Of a stretch of 64,000 nt of DNA, positions 18,010 through 26,434 are shown one piece after another (the stretch's first letter is position 1; every line of letters starts with the position of its first letter). The DNA comes from an uncultured Bacteroidales bacterium (GTDB lineage Bacteria; Bacteroidota; Bacteroidia; Bacteroidales; UBA932), in assembly GCA_934725015.1 (NCBI GenBank), contig CAKVAS010000005.1, positions 1 to 64,000 of the forward strand, written 5' to 3'. The notes below the pieces were generated by a model. The model was not told where the DNA came from. It worked only from the letters and a program-made list of their open reading frames with translations, and ran no database searches. The position numbers and the translations under genes were made by a program.

Positions 18010-18177
18010 ATGGCGGACAACTACCTTGAGAACCGCTACGAAGAGTATCTGGAACGGAAACGGAAGAAAGAGTCCTTGCGGAAGACTGACTTCCGCAAGC
18101 GGCTTGATGAATACAGGAAGAAGCTTGCGGCCACATCGTCCGAACACGAACCGCCCTCATCCCGAACCGAGGGGTGA
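18010..18177 (+). CDS. small charged protein (55 aa) conserved in Bacteroidetes
   Basis: An ATG at 18010 opens a 55-codon frame ending TGA at 18175-18177. The protein begins MADNYLENRYEEYLERK and is very rich in Lys, Arg and Glu. Short proteins starting MADNYLE are widespread in Bacteroidetes (some databases mislabel them as dehydrogenase), which supports this as a real gene. It lies 11 bases after the DUF3276 gene in the same direction and is probably cotranscribed. Its function is unknown. The last eight codons form one arm and the loop of a strong hairpin. Confidence 0.6.
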   Translation: MADNYLENRYEEYLERKRKKESLRKTDFRKRLDEYRKKLAATSSEHEPPSSRTEG

Positions 18178-18184
18178 GGGCGGT
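18150..18184 (+). terminator. GC-rich hairpin at the end of the small gene
   Basis: ACCGCCCTCA at 18150-18159 pairs with TGAGGGCGGT at 18175-18184. There is no strong T tract, so it could be a weak terminator or an mRNA-stabilising stem between convergent genes. Confidence 0.5.
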
Positions 18185-18222
18185 GATAGGTGTCGGGGCG
18201 ACTGCTTCGATGCGGTGCGGTC

Positions 18223-20265
18223 CTATTGCTGCGCAATGTTAAGAAAGTCGATGAAGCCCTGGACATCAAGGCTGTAGCCGCGCGCCGGGGCGAGCTGCTT
18301 TCCGTCGGCGTCGAGCAGGATGTAGTTCGGCTGGGAATTTACGCCGAAGCGGCTGCGGGTGATGTATGCGTTGGCACGTCCGATTTCCTTATATATGTCC
18401 CCGTTTTCAGCACGCACCCAATCCGGCTCGTCTAGCCTTGTCTTGTCATCGACATAGAGCGCGACCATCACGAACCTGTCCTTCAGCATTTCAAGCACGC
18501 GGGGGTCGCTCCACACACGCGCCTCCATCTCGCGGCAGTTCACGCAGCCATGCCCCGTGACATCGACGAACACCGGCTTCCCCGAAGCCTTCGCGGCCGC
18601 GAGCCCCTCCTCGACGGTGAAATAGCCGTCCAGACCGAGAGGCAGATGCAGGCCGTATTTCTCCCCGTACAGGGAAGCCGTGCGGTTTTGAGAGAAGCCG
18701 CCGCTTTCCGGCCGTGCAGAATATGAGTCCAGGACAAAGTCCTGAGTGTCCAGCGGGGGAAGATAGCCGGACAGAGCCTTGAGAGGTGCGCCGAACATTC
18801 CCGGAATCATATAGACGACAAAAGCGAAGTCAACTATCGCGAGGGCGAGCCTCGTGACGGAGAGGTGCTCTACCTTCTCGTCGTGAGCGAAACGAATCTT
18901 CCCGAGCAAGTAAAGCCCGAGCAGCGAGAACACTGTAATCCATATTGCAAGATACACCTCACGGTCCAGGATGCCCCAGTGGTAGGTCTGGTCGGCGACG
19001 CTGAGAAACTTGAATCCGAGCGCCACCTCGATGAATCCGAGCACGACCTTGACACTGCCGAGCCAACTGCCGCTCCTGAGCTTCGTGAGTAGCGATGGGA
19101 AGAGGGCAAAGACCGTGAAAGGGAGCGCGAATGCCACGGAAAACGCGAACATCGTGACCATCGGCATCCAGAACTGCCCGGAAGTGGACTGAATCAGGAC
19201 GGTCCCGACAATCGGGCCGGTACAGGAGAACGAGACGAGCACGAGGGTAAGCGCCATGAAGAACACGCCTGTCAGCCCCTTCCTGTCGGACTGCCCGTCG
19301 GCCTTGTTTACCCACGAGGACGGGAGCGTTATCTCGAACGCGCCGAAGAATGACGCGGCGAATGTCATGAACACTATGAAGAACAGGATGTTAGGCAGCC
19401 AATGCGTAGCCAGCCAGTTGAATATGTCCGCCGTGACCGCATCCCCGCCCGCAATCCACGTTATGAGAATTATCAGCGTAATAGGAACGGTGTAGAGCAG
19501 CACGATGAAAAGGCCGTACATGAACGCGTGGAAGCGTCCCCTGCGTGCGTTTCCGGAATTTTTCAGGAAGAACGAAACCGTCATCGGAATCATCGGGAAA
19601 ACGCAAGGGGTGAGCAGCATCGCGAAGCCCCAGAGAATGGCCTGAAGCACGAGCCCCCAGTCAAACGGGGTTGACGTCTGTTCCGCAGCAGACGCGGCGG
19701 CGTCCGGTTTCTTCGTCACTTCGCCTCCGCCCTCAACTCCCGCAGATGCGGCTTCGTCAGACTTATTCGTCACGTCGTTTTCCCCCACTGCTCCGGCAGA
19801 TGCGGCCGCAGCCCCGCCCTCCGGCAGGGCAATCTCGAAATCATGATATTCCGGCGGATAGCACTCCGTGTCCCGGCAGCACGATGCGCTGACTGTTCCG
19901 CTCACCGAAACCCGCGAGACCCCGTCCTTGACACGAACTTTCTGTTCAAGCACAAGCTGTCCATAGACAAGGCTCTGCCCCTTCTCCTGCCTGACGACGC
20001 TCCTGTCCTCAAGCGGGCCGACGAGTTCGCAGTTCACAAGCGAGCGGAACTCCACCTCAGGAGCGGAATAATGGTCGGAGAGCGGGTAGCTGTGAATTCC
20101 CTCGCCCATGACTCCGGTGAACCTCAGCGTCATCACCCCGCCCTCATCCGTCGGGACAGCGGAAACCTTCCAGTCAATGTTCCCCGCAAAAAGCGAAGAA
20201 ATGCTGCAGGCGAATCCCGCCAGCAGCATAACTATTCTATTTACAAGCCTTCTATTCAGATTCAT
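18223..20265 (-). CDS. dsbD: thiol:disulfide interchange protein DsbD
   Basis: A 680-residue protein with the three-part DsbD layout. After a signal peptide, the N-terminal domain carries Cys residues in VSASCCRDTECYPPEYHD. A variable Ala/Glu/Lys linker follows (about 155-195). The eight-helix membrane domain contains the redox cysteines in LTPCVFPMIPMTV and FSCTGPIVGTVL. The C-terminal thioredoxin domain has the CVNC active site (TGHGCVNCREMEARVW). It carries electrons from cytoplasmic thioredoxin to periplasmic thiol proteins. It is transcribed convergently with the DUF3276 pair. Confidence 0.95.
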   Translation of the reverse strand: MNLNRRLVNRIVMLLAGFACSISSLFAGNIDWKVSAVPTDEGGVMTLRFTGVMGEGIHSYPLSDHYSAPEVEFRSLVNCELVGPLEDRSVVRQEKGQSLVYGQLVLEQKVRVKDGVSRVSVSGTVSASCCRDTECYPPEYHDFEIALPEGGAAAASAGAVGENDVTNKSDEAASAGVEGGGEVTKKPDAAASAAEQTSTPFDWGLVLQAILWGFAMLLTPCVFPMIPMTVSFFLKNSGNARRGRFHAFMYGLFIVLLYTVPITLIILITWIAGGDAVTADIFNWLATHWLPNILFFIVFMTFAASFFGAFEITLPSSWVNKADGQSDRKGLTGVFFMALTLVLVSFSCTGPIVGTVLIQSTSGQFWMPMVTMFAFSVAFALPFTVFALFPSLLTKLRSGSWLGSVKVVLGFIEVALGFKFLSVADQTYHWGILDREVYLAIWITVFSLLGLYLLGKIRFAHDEKVEHLSVTRLALAIVDFAFVVYMIPGMFGAPLKALSGYLPPLDTQDFVLDSYSARPESGGFSQNRTASLYGEKYGLHLPLGLDGYFTVEEGLAAAKASGKPVFVDVTGHGCVNCREMEARVWSDPRVLEMLKDRFVMVALYVDDKTRLDEPDWVRAENGDIYKEIGRANAYITRSRFGVNSQPNYILLDADGKQLAPARGYSLDVQGFIDFLNIAQQ

Positions 20266-20342
20266 AATACTCTTATTATAGAAACAGCCAAAAGAAGCAG
20301 TTTATTCTTTTCATGTACTCATAAAAGCCTTTAAGACAAGCA

Positions 20343-20393
20343 GAGATAAAGGGGATGCATAAAAATAGGCCGAGATAAAGGGGATGCATAAAA
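20343..20393 (+). repeat. 22-bp direct repeat, two copies
   Basis: GAGATAAAGGGGATGCATAA (extending two bases more) occurs at 20343-20364 and again at 20372-20393, just before a type I dispersed repeat. Confidence 0.8.
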
Positions 20394-20490
20394 GGATGGG
20401 ATGCAAGGCGCACAAAGTCATCAAAACCGGAGCAACCTTGACGGTTGTGAGGATTTTGAGGGCTTTTGCAACGAAGCAGGCCGCCTTTTA
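20389..20490 (+). repeat. dispersed ~100-bp intergenic repeat, type I, copy 2
   Basis: It starts AAAAGGATGGGATGCAAGG, contains the CAACC-TTGAC-GGTTG hairpin and GTGAGGATTTT, and ends CAACGAAGCAGGCCGCCTTT. It matches 12293-12393 read on the opposite strand. It fills the gap downstream of rny. Confidence 0.75.
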
Positions 20491-20499
20491 GGCGCCCCG

Positions 20500-22041
20500 C
20501 TATTTGGCAAAGGCGACAGAACGGGTCTCACGTATAACCGTAATCTTCACCTGTCCCGGATATGTCATCTCGTCCTGAATCTTCTTGGCGATGTCCCCAG
20601 AAAGCGTCTCCGCCTGAGAATCAGTCACCTGCTCGGCCCCGACAATCACGCGAAGCTCACGTCCCGCCTGAATGGCGTAAGCCTTGACCACGCCCGGATA
20701 AGACTGTCCGATGTTCTCAAGGTCCTTGAGCCTCTTGATGTATGACTCGATGACCTCACGCCTTGCACCAGGACGCGCTCCGGAAATGGCGTCGGCAACC
20801 TGAATGATAGGCGAAAGGATTGAAGTCATCTCGATTTCCTCATGATGGGCACCGATTGCATTGCAGATTTCCGGCTTCTCCTTGTACTGCTCGGCGAGCT
20901 TCATTCCGAGGAGTGCGTGCGGAAGCTCCGGATCCTCGTCGGAAACCTTTCCGATGTCATGAAGAAGTCCGGCCCTCTTCGCGGCCTTGGCGTTGAGTCC
21001 GAGCTCGGAAGCCATGGTCGCGGCGATGTTGGCGACCTCACGGGCATGCTGGAGAAGGTTCTGGCCGTAGGATGAACGGTACTTCATTCGCCCGATGAGC
21101 TTTATGAGCTCAATGTGGATTCCGTGGATTCCGAGGTCGATGCAGGTGCGCTTACCGATCTCGAGAATCTCCTCCTCAAGCTGCTTCTGCACCTTGGCGA
21201 CCACCTCCTCGATTCGGGCGGGATGGATTCGTCCATCGACAACGAGCTGGTGGAGAGCCAGACGCGCCACCTCCCTGCGGACAGGGTCGAACGCGGAAAG
21301 GAGAATGGCGTCAGGCGTGTCATCAACGACAATCTCCACTCCCGTCGCAGCCTCAAGGGCACGGATGTTACGCCCCTCACGGCCGATGATTCGTCCCTTG
21401 ATCTCGTCGCTCTCGATGTTGAACACGGTCACTGCGTTCTCGATCGCCGTCTCCGAAGCCGTCCTCTGAATCGTGTTGATGACGATTCTCTTGGCCTCCT
21501 TAGTCGCGTTGAGACGGGCGTCGTCAATCACGTCGTTGATGTATGACTGCGCCTCGGTACGGGCCTCGGCCTTCATGTTCTCCATGAGTATGTTCTTCGC
21601 CTCGGCTGCCGACATTCCCGCGATGTTCTCAATCTGGCGATTCGCCTCGTCCTTCAGTCTGTCGTACTCGGCCGCCTTCCTGTTGGCAATCTCGACCTGC
21701 GCCTTGAGGTTTTCCCTGATGGAATCGGCCTCGCGCTGCTTGCGCTGGAGCTCCGCAGTCTGCTGGTTCAGGGTGTTCTCCTTCTGCTTGAGACGGCTCT
21801 CTGTCTCCTTGATGGCGGCATTGCGCTCATTGACGGTCTTCTCGTGCTCGTTCTTGAGCTGCATGAACTTTTCCTTGGCCTGGAATATCTTTTCCTGCTT
21901 TATCTTCTCGGCCTCAAGCTCGGCCTTCTCAAGAATTTCCTCCTTGCGTCCCTTGAGCATGGAACGTCTCACGGCAATCCACACGCCGAGCGCCACGGCC
22001 GCGCCCAAAAGAGCTGAAAGTATGTAAAAAACTATTTCCAT
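20500..22041 (-). CDS. rny: ribonuclease Y
   Basis: A 513-residue membrane-anchored endoribonuclease that starts mRNA decay. The N-terminal membrane helix (residues 3-24) is followed by a long coiled coil (about 30-190, rich in Glu, Lys and Gln). The KH domain contains GRIIGREGRNIRALE. The HD domain contains LLHDIGKVSDEDPELPHALL with the metal-binding His-Asp pair. The C-terminal region ends in a conserved block (YPGQVKITVIRE). Length and layout are standard. On the minus strand it lies downstream of the coiled-coil gene, zapA and the 6S-like RNA. Confidence 0.96.
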   Translation of the reverse strand: MEIVFYILSALLGAAVALGVWIAVRRSMLKGRKEEILEKAELEAEKIKQEKIFQAKEKFMQLKNEHEKTVNERNAAIKETESRLKQKENTLNQQTAELQRKQREADSIRENLKAQVEIANRKAAEYDRLKDEANRQIENIAGMSAAEAKNILMENMKAEARTEAQSYINDVIDDARLNATKEAKRIVINTIQRTASETAIENAVTVFNIESDEIKGRIIGREGRNIRALEAATGVEIVVDDTPDAILLSAFDPVRREVARLALHQLVVDGRIHPARIEEVVAKVQKQLEEEILEIGKRTCIDLGIHGIHIELIKLIGRMKYRSSYGQNLLQHAREVANIAATMASELGLNAKAAKRAGLLHDIGKVSDEDPELPHALLGMKLAEQYKEKPEICNAIGAHHEEIEMTSILSPIIQVADAISGARPGARREVIESYIKRLKDLENIGQSYPGVVKAYAIQAGRELRVIVGAEQVTDSQAETLSGDIAKKIQDEMTYPGQVKITVIRETRSVAFAK

Positions 22042-22144
22042 ATTATTATATATTATTAAATGTCCGCATATATCCGCAAAAAGCGGCCGCCCTCCATGGA
22101 AAACGACCGCAGCAAGTTAAAAATAAAACCGTAAGTAAAAGAAA

Positions 22145-22338
22145 AATCCGTTAGTTAAACCGACAGAAAACCTTATAAAATAAGATTTGAGTTCCGTGAA
22201 GTTCAGACATCCTCCGTCCCGGCAAACCGGAATCCCCATACGGAATTTCCATAAGGGTCACATAGGTCCGTCATCCCGTCAGCGAGCCTGCTCCGTTACT
22301 TAGTAAACGTTGAATTCAGCAAGTAAGTAACCAACGGA
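22145..22338 (-). ncRNA. ssrS: 6S-like RNA between zapA and rny
   Basis: A 298-base gap between zapA and rny has no frame of its own. On the minus strand, the bases just after zapA (AATCCGTTGGTTA, complement of 22328-22340) pair with TAACTAACGGATT (complement of 22145-22157) with a single G-U change, closing a ~194-nt structure. The stem is followed at once by a T-rich run (TTTCTTTT). Length, long closing stem and position next to zapA match 6S RNA, which sequesters the housekeeping RNA polymerase holoenzyme. The central bubble was not verified, so the family call is an inference. Confidence 0.62.
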
Positions 22339-22635
22339 TTATTTTTCGTCAATGTTGTCAAGATAACCGGAAATCTCCCTCTCAAGCGTCTCCGTCTCGG
22401 ACTGAAGCCTGCGAATCTCGTCCTTGTAGTTGAGGTTCTTCAGACAGACGTTCAGCGCGAGAAAGCGCAGTATGTCGGATTCATCGCTGTCCGGATAGTT
22501 CTGCGAGTACTGCTTGGCCATCTTGTTCAGGCTTTCCACAGCAACCCTTATCAGCTGCTCATGCCTCTCGGAAGTCGCCTTGAGGTTGAACGGCCGGGCG
22601 AGAATGGTCACGTTTATGTTCCTTGCAATGTCCAT
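22339..22635 (-). CDS. zapA: cell division protein ZapA
   Basis: A 98-residue protein with the ZapA N-terminal beta domain (INVTILARPFNLKATSERHE) and a C-terminal coiled coil (DEIRRLQSETETLEREI). ZapA crosslinks FtsZ filaments at the division ring. It follows a small coiled-coil gene by four bases. Its stop codon lies at the base of the 6S-like stem, so the RNA may be processed from the zapA transcript. Confidence 0.88.
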   Translation of the reverse strand: MDIARNINVTILARPFNLKATSERHEQLIRVAVESLNKMAKQYSQNYPDSDESDILRFLALNVCLKNLNYKDEIRRLQSETETLEREISGYLDNIDEK

Positions 22636-22639
22636 TTCC

Positions 22640-22912
22640 TCATCCCTCCATCAGCGAGACGCACCTGTCAATCTCCCGTATGAGGCTTTCAATCTTCCTC
22701 TTAGGTTCGGACAGATCCGCCTGCGATCCCACAAACGCAGTCGTGAGATTCAGGTTATCAATTTTCTTTTCTAACTCAGCAATCTGTTTTCCGCGGGCCT
22801 CACAAAGTTCCGACAGCCGGTGATTCTCTTCCTTCAGACGTACGCATTCGCCCTTTTCCTTCTCATACAAGGAAATAAGCCTCACGAATTGTTGTCTGAC
22901 ATTGTCCAGCAT
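22640..22912 (-). CDS. small coiled-coil protein upstream of zapA
   Basis: A 90-residue protein, mostly coiled coil (VRLKEENHRLSELCEARGKQ then IAELEKKID). There is no signal peptide. The position four bases upstream of zapA and the heptad pattern suggest a division-associated partner comparable to ZapB, but no homology to ZapB can be asserted from sequence alone. Its start is 67 bases from the divergent amidohydrolase promoter box. Confidence 0.65.
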   Translation of the reverse strand: MLDNVRQQFVRLISLYEKEKGECVRLKEENHRLSELCEARGKQIAELEKKIDNLNLTTAFVGSQADLSEPKRKIESLIREIDRCVSLMEG

Positions 22913-22979
22913 AACGGCACATTGTATTACCCACCTTGCAAATATATGAAGAATATTGAAGTTTTCAAAGAAAAATGCC

Positions 22980-22987
22980 TATCTTTG
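22980..22987 (+). promoter_or_regulatory. TAnnTTTG -7 box of the purine-salvage genes
   Basis: TATCTTTG lies 17 bases before the ATG at 23005. It also shows that the upstream in-frame ATG at 22975 cannot be the main start, since that codon precedes the expected transcription start. Confidence 0.7.
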
Positions 22988-23004
22988 ACAAATTTGAATA
23001 CGAT

Positions 23005-24279
23005 ATGCACGACATAGTTCTGAAAAATATCGCCGTAGGCGAGGTCAGGTCCGACATATATATAGACGGGGACATGATTTCACGGATTGTGAAGACCGGG
23101 AGCGAGGCTTGCCCCGAGGCACGGGAGACCGTCGATTGCACGAGGAAGGCGGCCATGCCGGGATTCATAAATATGCATACGCACGCGGCGATGTCGCTTC
23201 TGCGCGGGGTCGGCGAGGACATAGCCTTTCACGAATGGCTCGCGAAGGTCTGGGAAATCGAGGCCAACCTCGACGAGGAATTTGTCTATTGGGGAACAAA
23301 GGTCGCCTGCCTTGAGATGATAAAGACAGGAACGACGACATTCAACGACCACTACTGGTTCCCTCTCGTGGGACACCGGGCGGCCGTCGAGATGGGGATA
23401 AGGCCGGTCTCGTCATATGTCGTGATAAACAAGATGACGGATGCGGAGAATGAAATCGAGAAGATACGCTGCTGGAAGATGTACGAAGCATCCAAGCAAT
23501 GGGGCGACAGGAACCTCAGGTTCTCGATGGCCTTCCACGCGCCGTATTCGGTGAGCGAGCCGATGATGGTCTGGGCCGCGGAATTTGCACGGGCGCACGG
23601 ACTGCCGCTTCACATCCATCTATCCGAGACGCGCAAGGAGGTGGAGGACTGCAAGGAGGCGCACGGAGGGCTAACCCCGGTGGAATATCTCGACCGAATC
23701 GGGGTGCTCGGGCCGAATCTCATCGCCGCGCACACGCTCTGGCTGAGCGACAACGACATAGAGCTTCTGGGCAAGAATCACGTGACCTGCGTCCATAACA
23801 TAAACTCGAACCTGAAATTGAGTTCCGGCTATCATTTTATGTATAAGGAACTTAAAGATGCAGGATGCAAGGTCTGCATAGGGACTGACGGGTGCGCGTC
23901 GTCGAACAACCTCGACATCCTTGAGTCGATGAAGACCTCGGCGATGATGCAGAAGGGCTGGAGGTTCGACCCGACGGTCTGCCCGCTCAGCGAAATCGTC
24001 GAGATGGCGACGGTGAACGGAGCCGACGCGCTCGGGCTGAACACGGGACTTCTTGAAGAGGGAAGAATCGCGGACATCCAGATCATCGACACCGACAACT
24101 ACAACTTCCTCTCACCGGGCACATTTCTTGCCAATTTCGTCTATTCGGCGCACAGCGACTGCATAGACTCGCTCATCTGCAACGGCCGTTTCGTGATGAG
24201 GCACAGGCAGGTGGAGGGTGAGCGCGAGATTCTCGACGGCGCAGGCAAGGTACTCTCGCAGATAAAGCTCAGGAAATAA
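23005..24279 (+). CDS. amidohydrolase, MTA/SAH/adenosine deaminase type
   Basis: A 424-residue metal-dependent hydrolase. Metal ligands are visible in FINMHTHAAMSLLRG, HIHLSETRKEV, IAAHTLWLSD and GTDGCASSNN, the order typical of the 5-methylthioadenosine/S-adenosylhomocysteine deaminase group. The reaction is deamination of the adenine base to hypoxanthine. Two purine nucleoside phosphorylase genes follow in the same direction (51 bases to the first), which supports a role in nucleoside salvage. Which substrate it prefers cannot be told from the sequence. The start at 23005 is fixed by the promoter box. Confidence 0.85.
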   Translation: MHDIVLKNIAVGEVRSDIYIDGDMISRIVKTGSEACPEARETVDCTRKAAMPGFINMHTHAAMSLLRGVGEDIAFHEWLAKVWEIEANLDEEFVYWGTKVACLEMIKTGTTTFNDHYWFPLVGHRAAVEMGIRPVSSYVVINKMTDAENEIEKIRCWKMYEASKQWGDRNLRFSMAFHAPYSVSEPMMVWAAEFARAHGLPLHIHLSETRKEVEDCKEAHGGLTPVEYLDRIGVLGPNLIAAHTLWLSDNDIELLGKNHVTCVHNINSNLKLSSGYHFMYKELKDAGCKVCIGTDGCASSNNLDILESMKTSAMMQKGWRFDPTVCPLSEIVEMATVNGADALGLNTGLLEEGRIADIQIIDTDNYNFLSPGTFLANFVYSAHSDCIDSLICNGRFVMRHRQVEGEREILDGAGKVLSQIKLRK

Positions 24280-24330
24280 TCTTTGCCGGAGGTTCCGGCG
24301 CATAATAACACTATAATACACAGATACTTT

Positions 24331-25158
24331 ATGGACGAAAGAATAGAAAGAATCAACGGCGCGGCCGAGTACATCGGCGCGAGGCTCGGCGGGCGCAGGC
24401 CTGTCGTGGGAATCGTTCTGGGCAGCGGTCTCGGAAAGCTCGCGGACAAGATTGAGAACCCTACTGTCATTCCTTACAGGGAAATTCCCGGTTTTCCGGT
24501 TTCAACGGCGGTCGGGCACAAGGGCAACTTCATAGCCGGCGAGCTCGGAGGGAAGTTCGTGGTTGCCATGCAGGGGCGTTTCCACTACTATGAGGGCTAC
24601 CCTATGGAGCTCGTCACGCTCCCTATCCGCGTGATGAAAGTGCTCGGCATCCAGTACCTTTTCGTGTCGAACGCGGCAGGCGGGGTGAACTACGGGTTCA
24701 AGGTCGGCGACCTGATGATTATCCGCGACCACATAAACCTGCTCCCCAATCCGCTCATCGGGCGGAATCTCGAAGACTTCGGTCCGAGGTTCCCGGACAT
24801 GACGAGGCCATACGACCCAGAACTGATTAAAAAGGCGGAGATTATCGCGTCCGAGCTGCACATAGACCTGAAGAAGGGCGTCTATGTCGGGGGAACCGGA
24901 CCGTCATACGAGACGCCGGCGGAGTACAAGTATTTCCGCCTCATCGGAGGCGACGCCGTGGGAATGTCCACGATTCCGGAAGTGATTGTGGCGCGGCACA
25001 GCTCCGTTCCGGTGTTCGGAATGTCGGTGATTACGAATGAGGCGCACGACGACTATGCGGAGGACTATGTCAACGACGGGGATGACGTGGTCCGCGCTGC
25101 GGACGCGGCTGCGGAGAGGATGAGTCTCCTTTTCGAGAGACTCATCCTCTCCCTTTGA
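24331..25158 (+). CDS. purine nucleoside phosphorylase, copy 1 (Asn type)
   Basis: A 275-residue protein of the trimeric PNP family, which cleaves nucleosides with phosphate to base and ribose-1-phosphate. Phosphate and ribose contacts lie in VLGSGLGKLAD, GHKGNF and GRFHYYEGYP; base contacts in SNAAGG, GPSYETPAE and VITNEAH. Asn236 in the last motif corresponds to the human Asn243 that selects 6-oxopurines, so inosine and guanosine are the expected substrates. The ATG at 24331 is taken because the family begins close to the first helix. A near-identical paralogue follows. Confidence 0.93.
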   Translation: MDERIERINGAAEYIGARLGGRRPVVGIVLGSGLGKLADKIENPTVIPYREIPGFPVSTAVGHKGNFIAGELGGKFVVAMQGRFHYYEGYPMELVTLPIRVMKVLGIQYLFVSNAAGGVNYGFKVGDLMIIRDHINLLPNPLIGRNLEDFGPRFPDMTRPYDPELIKKAEIIASELHIDLKKGVYVGGTGPSYETPAEYKYFRLIGGDAVGMSTIPEVIVARHSSVPVFGMSVITNEAHDDYAEDYVNDGDDVVRAADAAAERMSLLFERLILSL

Positions 25159-25165
25159 CGGGGCG

Positions 25166-25352
25166 CATAAAAAGCGATCTGCTTCGTTGCGTGTGGATTT
25201 CAAATCCTCACCATCTAATTTGACCCCTCCCGTCCCCTCGAAGGGGAAGTGGTGCTCCGTGCGCACTATCGCACAGGCCAACGCTTCGCTGTTCTCCGCA
25301 CGACGCTCATGCGTCTTGTTGCCCATCGCGCCTTGCACTCCGTCTTTTTATA
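25166..25352 (-). repeat. type I repeat split by a type II repeat
   Basis: The two ends (25328-25352 and 25166-25213, minus strand) match the head and tail of the type I repeat. The middle, about 25217-25297, matches the type II repeat at 63303-63377: GTGCGATAGTGCGCAC followed by CCCCTTCGAGGGGACGGGAG. It fills the gap between the two phosphorylase genes; an open frame through it is composed of the repeats and is not a gene. Confidence 0.75.
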
Positions 25353-25447
25353 TTGTTTGGAATAGCTTATGGGCTGCGAGAAAAGAATCAGAACAAATTT
25401 ATGACTGCACTTGCGTAGATGAAGATTTAAAAAAATATTTGATTTGT

Positions 25448-26272
25448 ATGGATAAGAGATATGAGGAAATACTCCAGGCGGCTCAGATGCTGAAGGGACG
25501 GCTCGGAGGACTGGAGCCTGAAGTCGGGATTATTCTCGGGAGCGGGCTTGGGAGGCTGGCGGACAGAATTGAAGAGGCAGTGAGTGTTCCTTACGGAGAG
25601 GTGCCCGGAATGCCTGCCGCGACGGCAATCGGACACAGGGGCAATTTCATGGCCGGACGGCTCGGGGGAAAGACCGTCATCGCCATGCAGGGCCGCTATC
25701 ACTGCTATGAGGGCTACCCCATGCAGGAGGTGGTGCTTCCGGTGCGCATCATGAAAGTCCTCGGAATCAGGACACTGCTGGTTTCAAACGCCGCAGGAGG
25801 AGTGAACTTCGACTATCGCATAGGAGACCTGATGATTATCCGCGACCACATAAACCTTCTGCCCAATCCGCTCATCGGTCCGAACTTCGACGACTTCGGC
25901 CCGAGGTTTCCGGACATGACGAGACCCTACGACCATGAGCTCATACGCAAGGCCGAGGTCATCGCCGCGGGAGAGGGCATACCTGTCAGAAAAGGAGTCT
26001 ATCTCGCCTGCACCGGCCCGAGTTACGAGACTCCTGCGGAATACGGTTTCTTCAGGCACATCGGAGCCGACGCCGTCGGAATGTCCACGACTCCGGAAGT
26101 AATCGTGGCAAGGCACTGCGGGCTCGCCGTTTTCGGAATTTCCGTAATCACCGACGAGGCGCACAGCAACCCTGACGACTATGTCACCGACGAGAATGCC
26201 ATCATAGAGGCCGCCGACGCCGCAGCCGGCAAGATGACCACCATCTTCACAAGGCTCATCGAGAAACTATAA
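25448..26272 (+). CDS. purine nucleoside phosphorylase, copy 2 (Asp variant)
   Basis: A 274-residue paralogue of the preceding enzyme, with the same motifs (LGSGLGRLAD, GHRGNF, GRYHCYEGYP, SNAAGG, GPSYETPAE). At position 236 it has Asp (VITDEAH) where copy 1 has Asn. In human PNP the Asn-to-Asp change at this site lets the enzyme use adenosine, and methylthioadenosine phosphorylases carry Asp here. A shift toward 6-aminopurine nucleosides is therefore inferred. The start is the ATG at 25448; upstream codons lie in repeat DNA. A terminator follows four bases after the stop. Confidence 0.92.
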   Translation: MDKRYEEILQAAQMLKGRLGGLEPEVGIILGSGLGRLADRIEEAVSVPYGEVPGMPAATAIGHRGNFMAGRLGGKTVIAMQGRYHCYEGYPMQEVVLPVRIMKVLGIRTLLVSNAAGGVNFDYRIGDLMIIRDHINLLPNPLIGPNFDDFGPRFPDMTRPYDHELIRKAEVIAAGEGIPVRKGVYLACTGPSYETPAEYGFFRHIGADAVGMSTTPEVIVARHCGLAVFGISVITDEAHSNPDDYVTDENAIIEAADAAAGKMTTIFTRLIEKL

Positions 26273-26275
26273 TCT

Positions 26276-26307
26276 GACAGGCTTCCGCGCAGGGGCCTGT
26301 CTTTTTT
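26276..26307 (+). terminator. Rho-independent terminator after the phosphorylase genes
   Basis: GACAGGC and GCCTGTC form a stem followed by TTTTTT. Confidence 0.85.
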
Positions 26308-26338
26308 AGAAACTTTTAGAAACTTTTTCCTCAAAAGA

Positions 26339-26369
26339 TTTGCAGATACAAAATTTTTGCCTACCTTTG
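26339..26369 (+). promoter_or_regulatory. promoter of the tRNA-Val/tRNA-Ala unit
   Basis: TTTG at 26339-26342, a 19-base spacer and TACCTTTG at 26362-26369 match the full Bacteroidetes consensus. Transcription would begin near 26376, about 166 bases before tRNA-Val, with the first tRNA-linked repeat in the leader. Confidence 0.75.
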
Positions 26370-26434
26370 CAATCCCATTCGGGAAACGAGAAAACAAGTT
26401 CTTTGATTTAAATTTATTTTTGAGGTCTATTTTT

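Noticed and set aside
25187..25447. Long N-terminal extension of the second phosphorylase
   Set aside because: The extension is encoded by dispersed repeats and has no homology to the family; the ATG at 25448 matches the family start.
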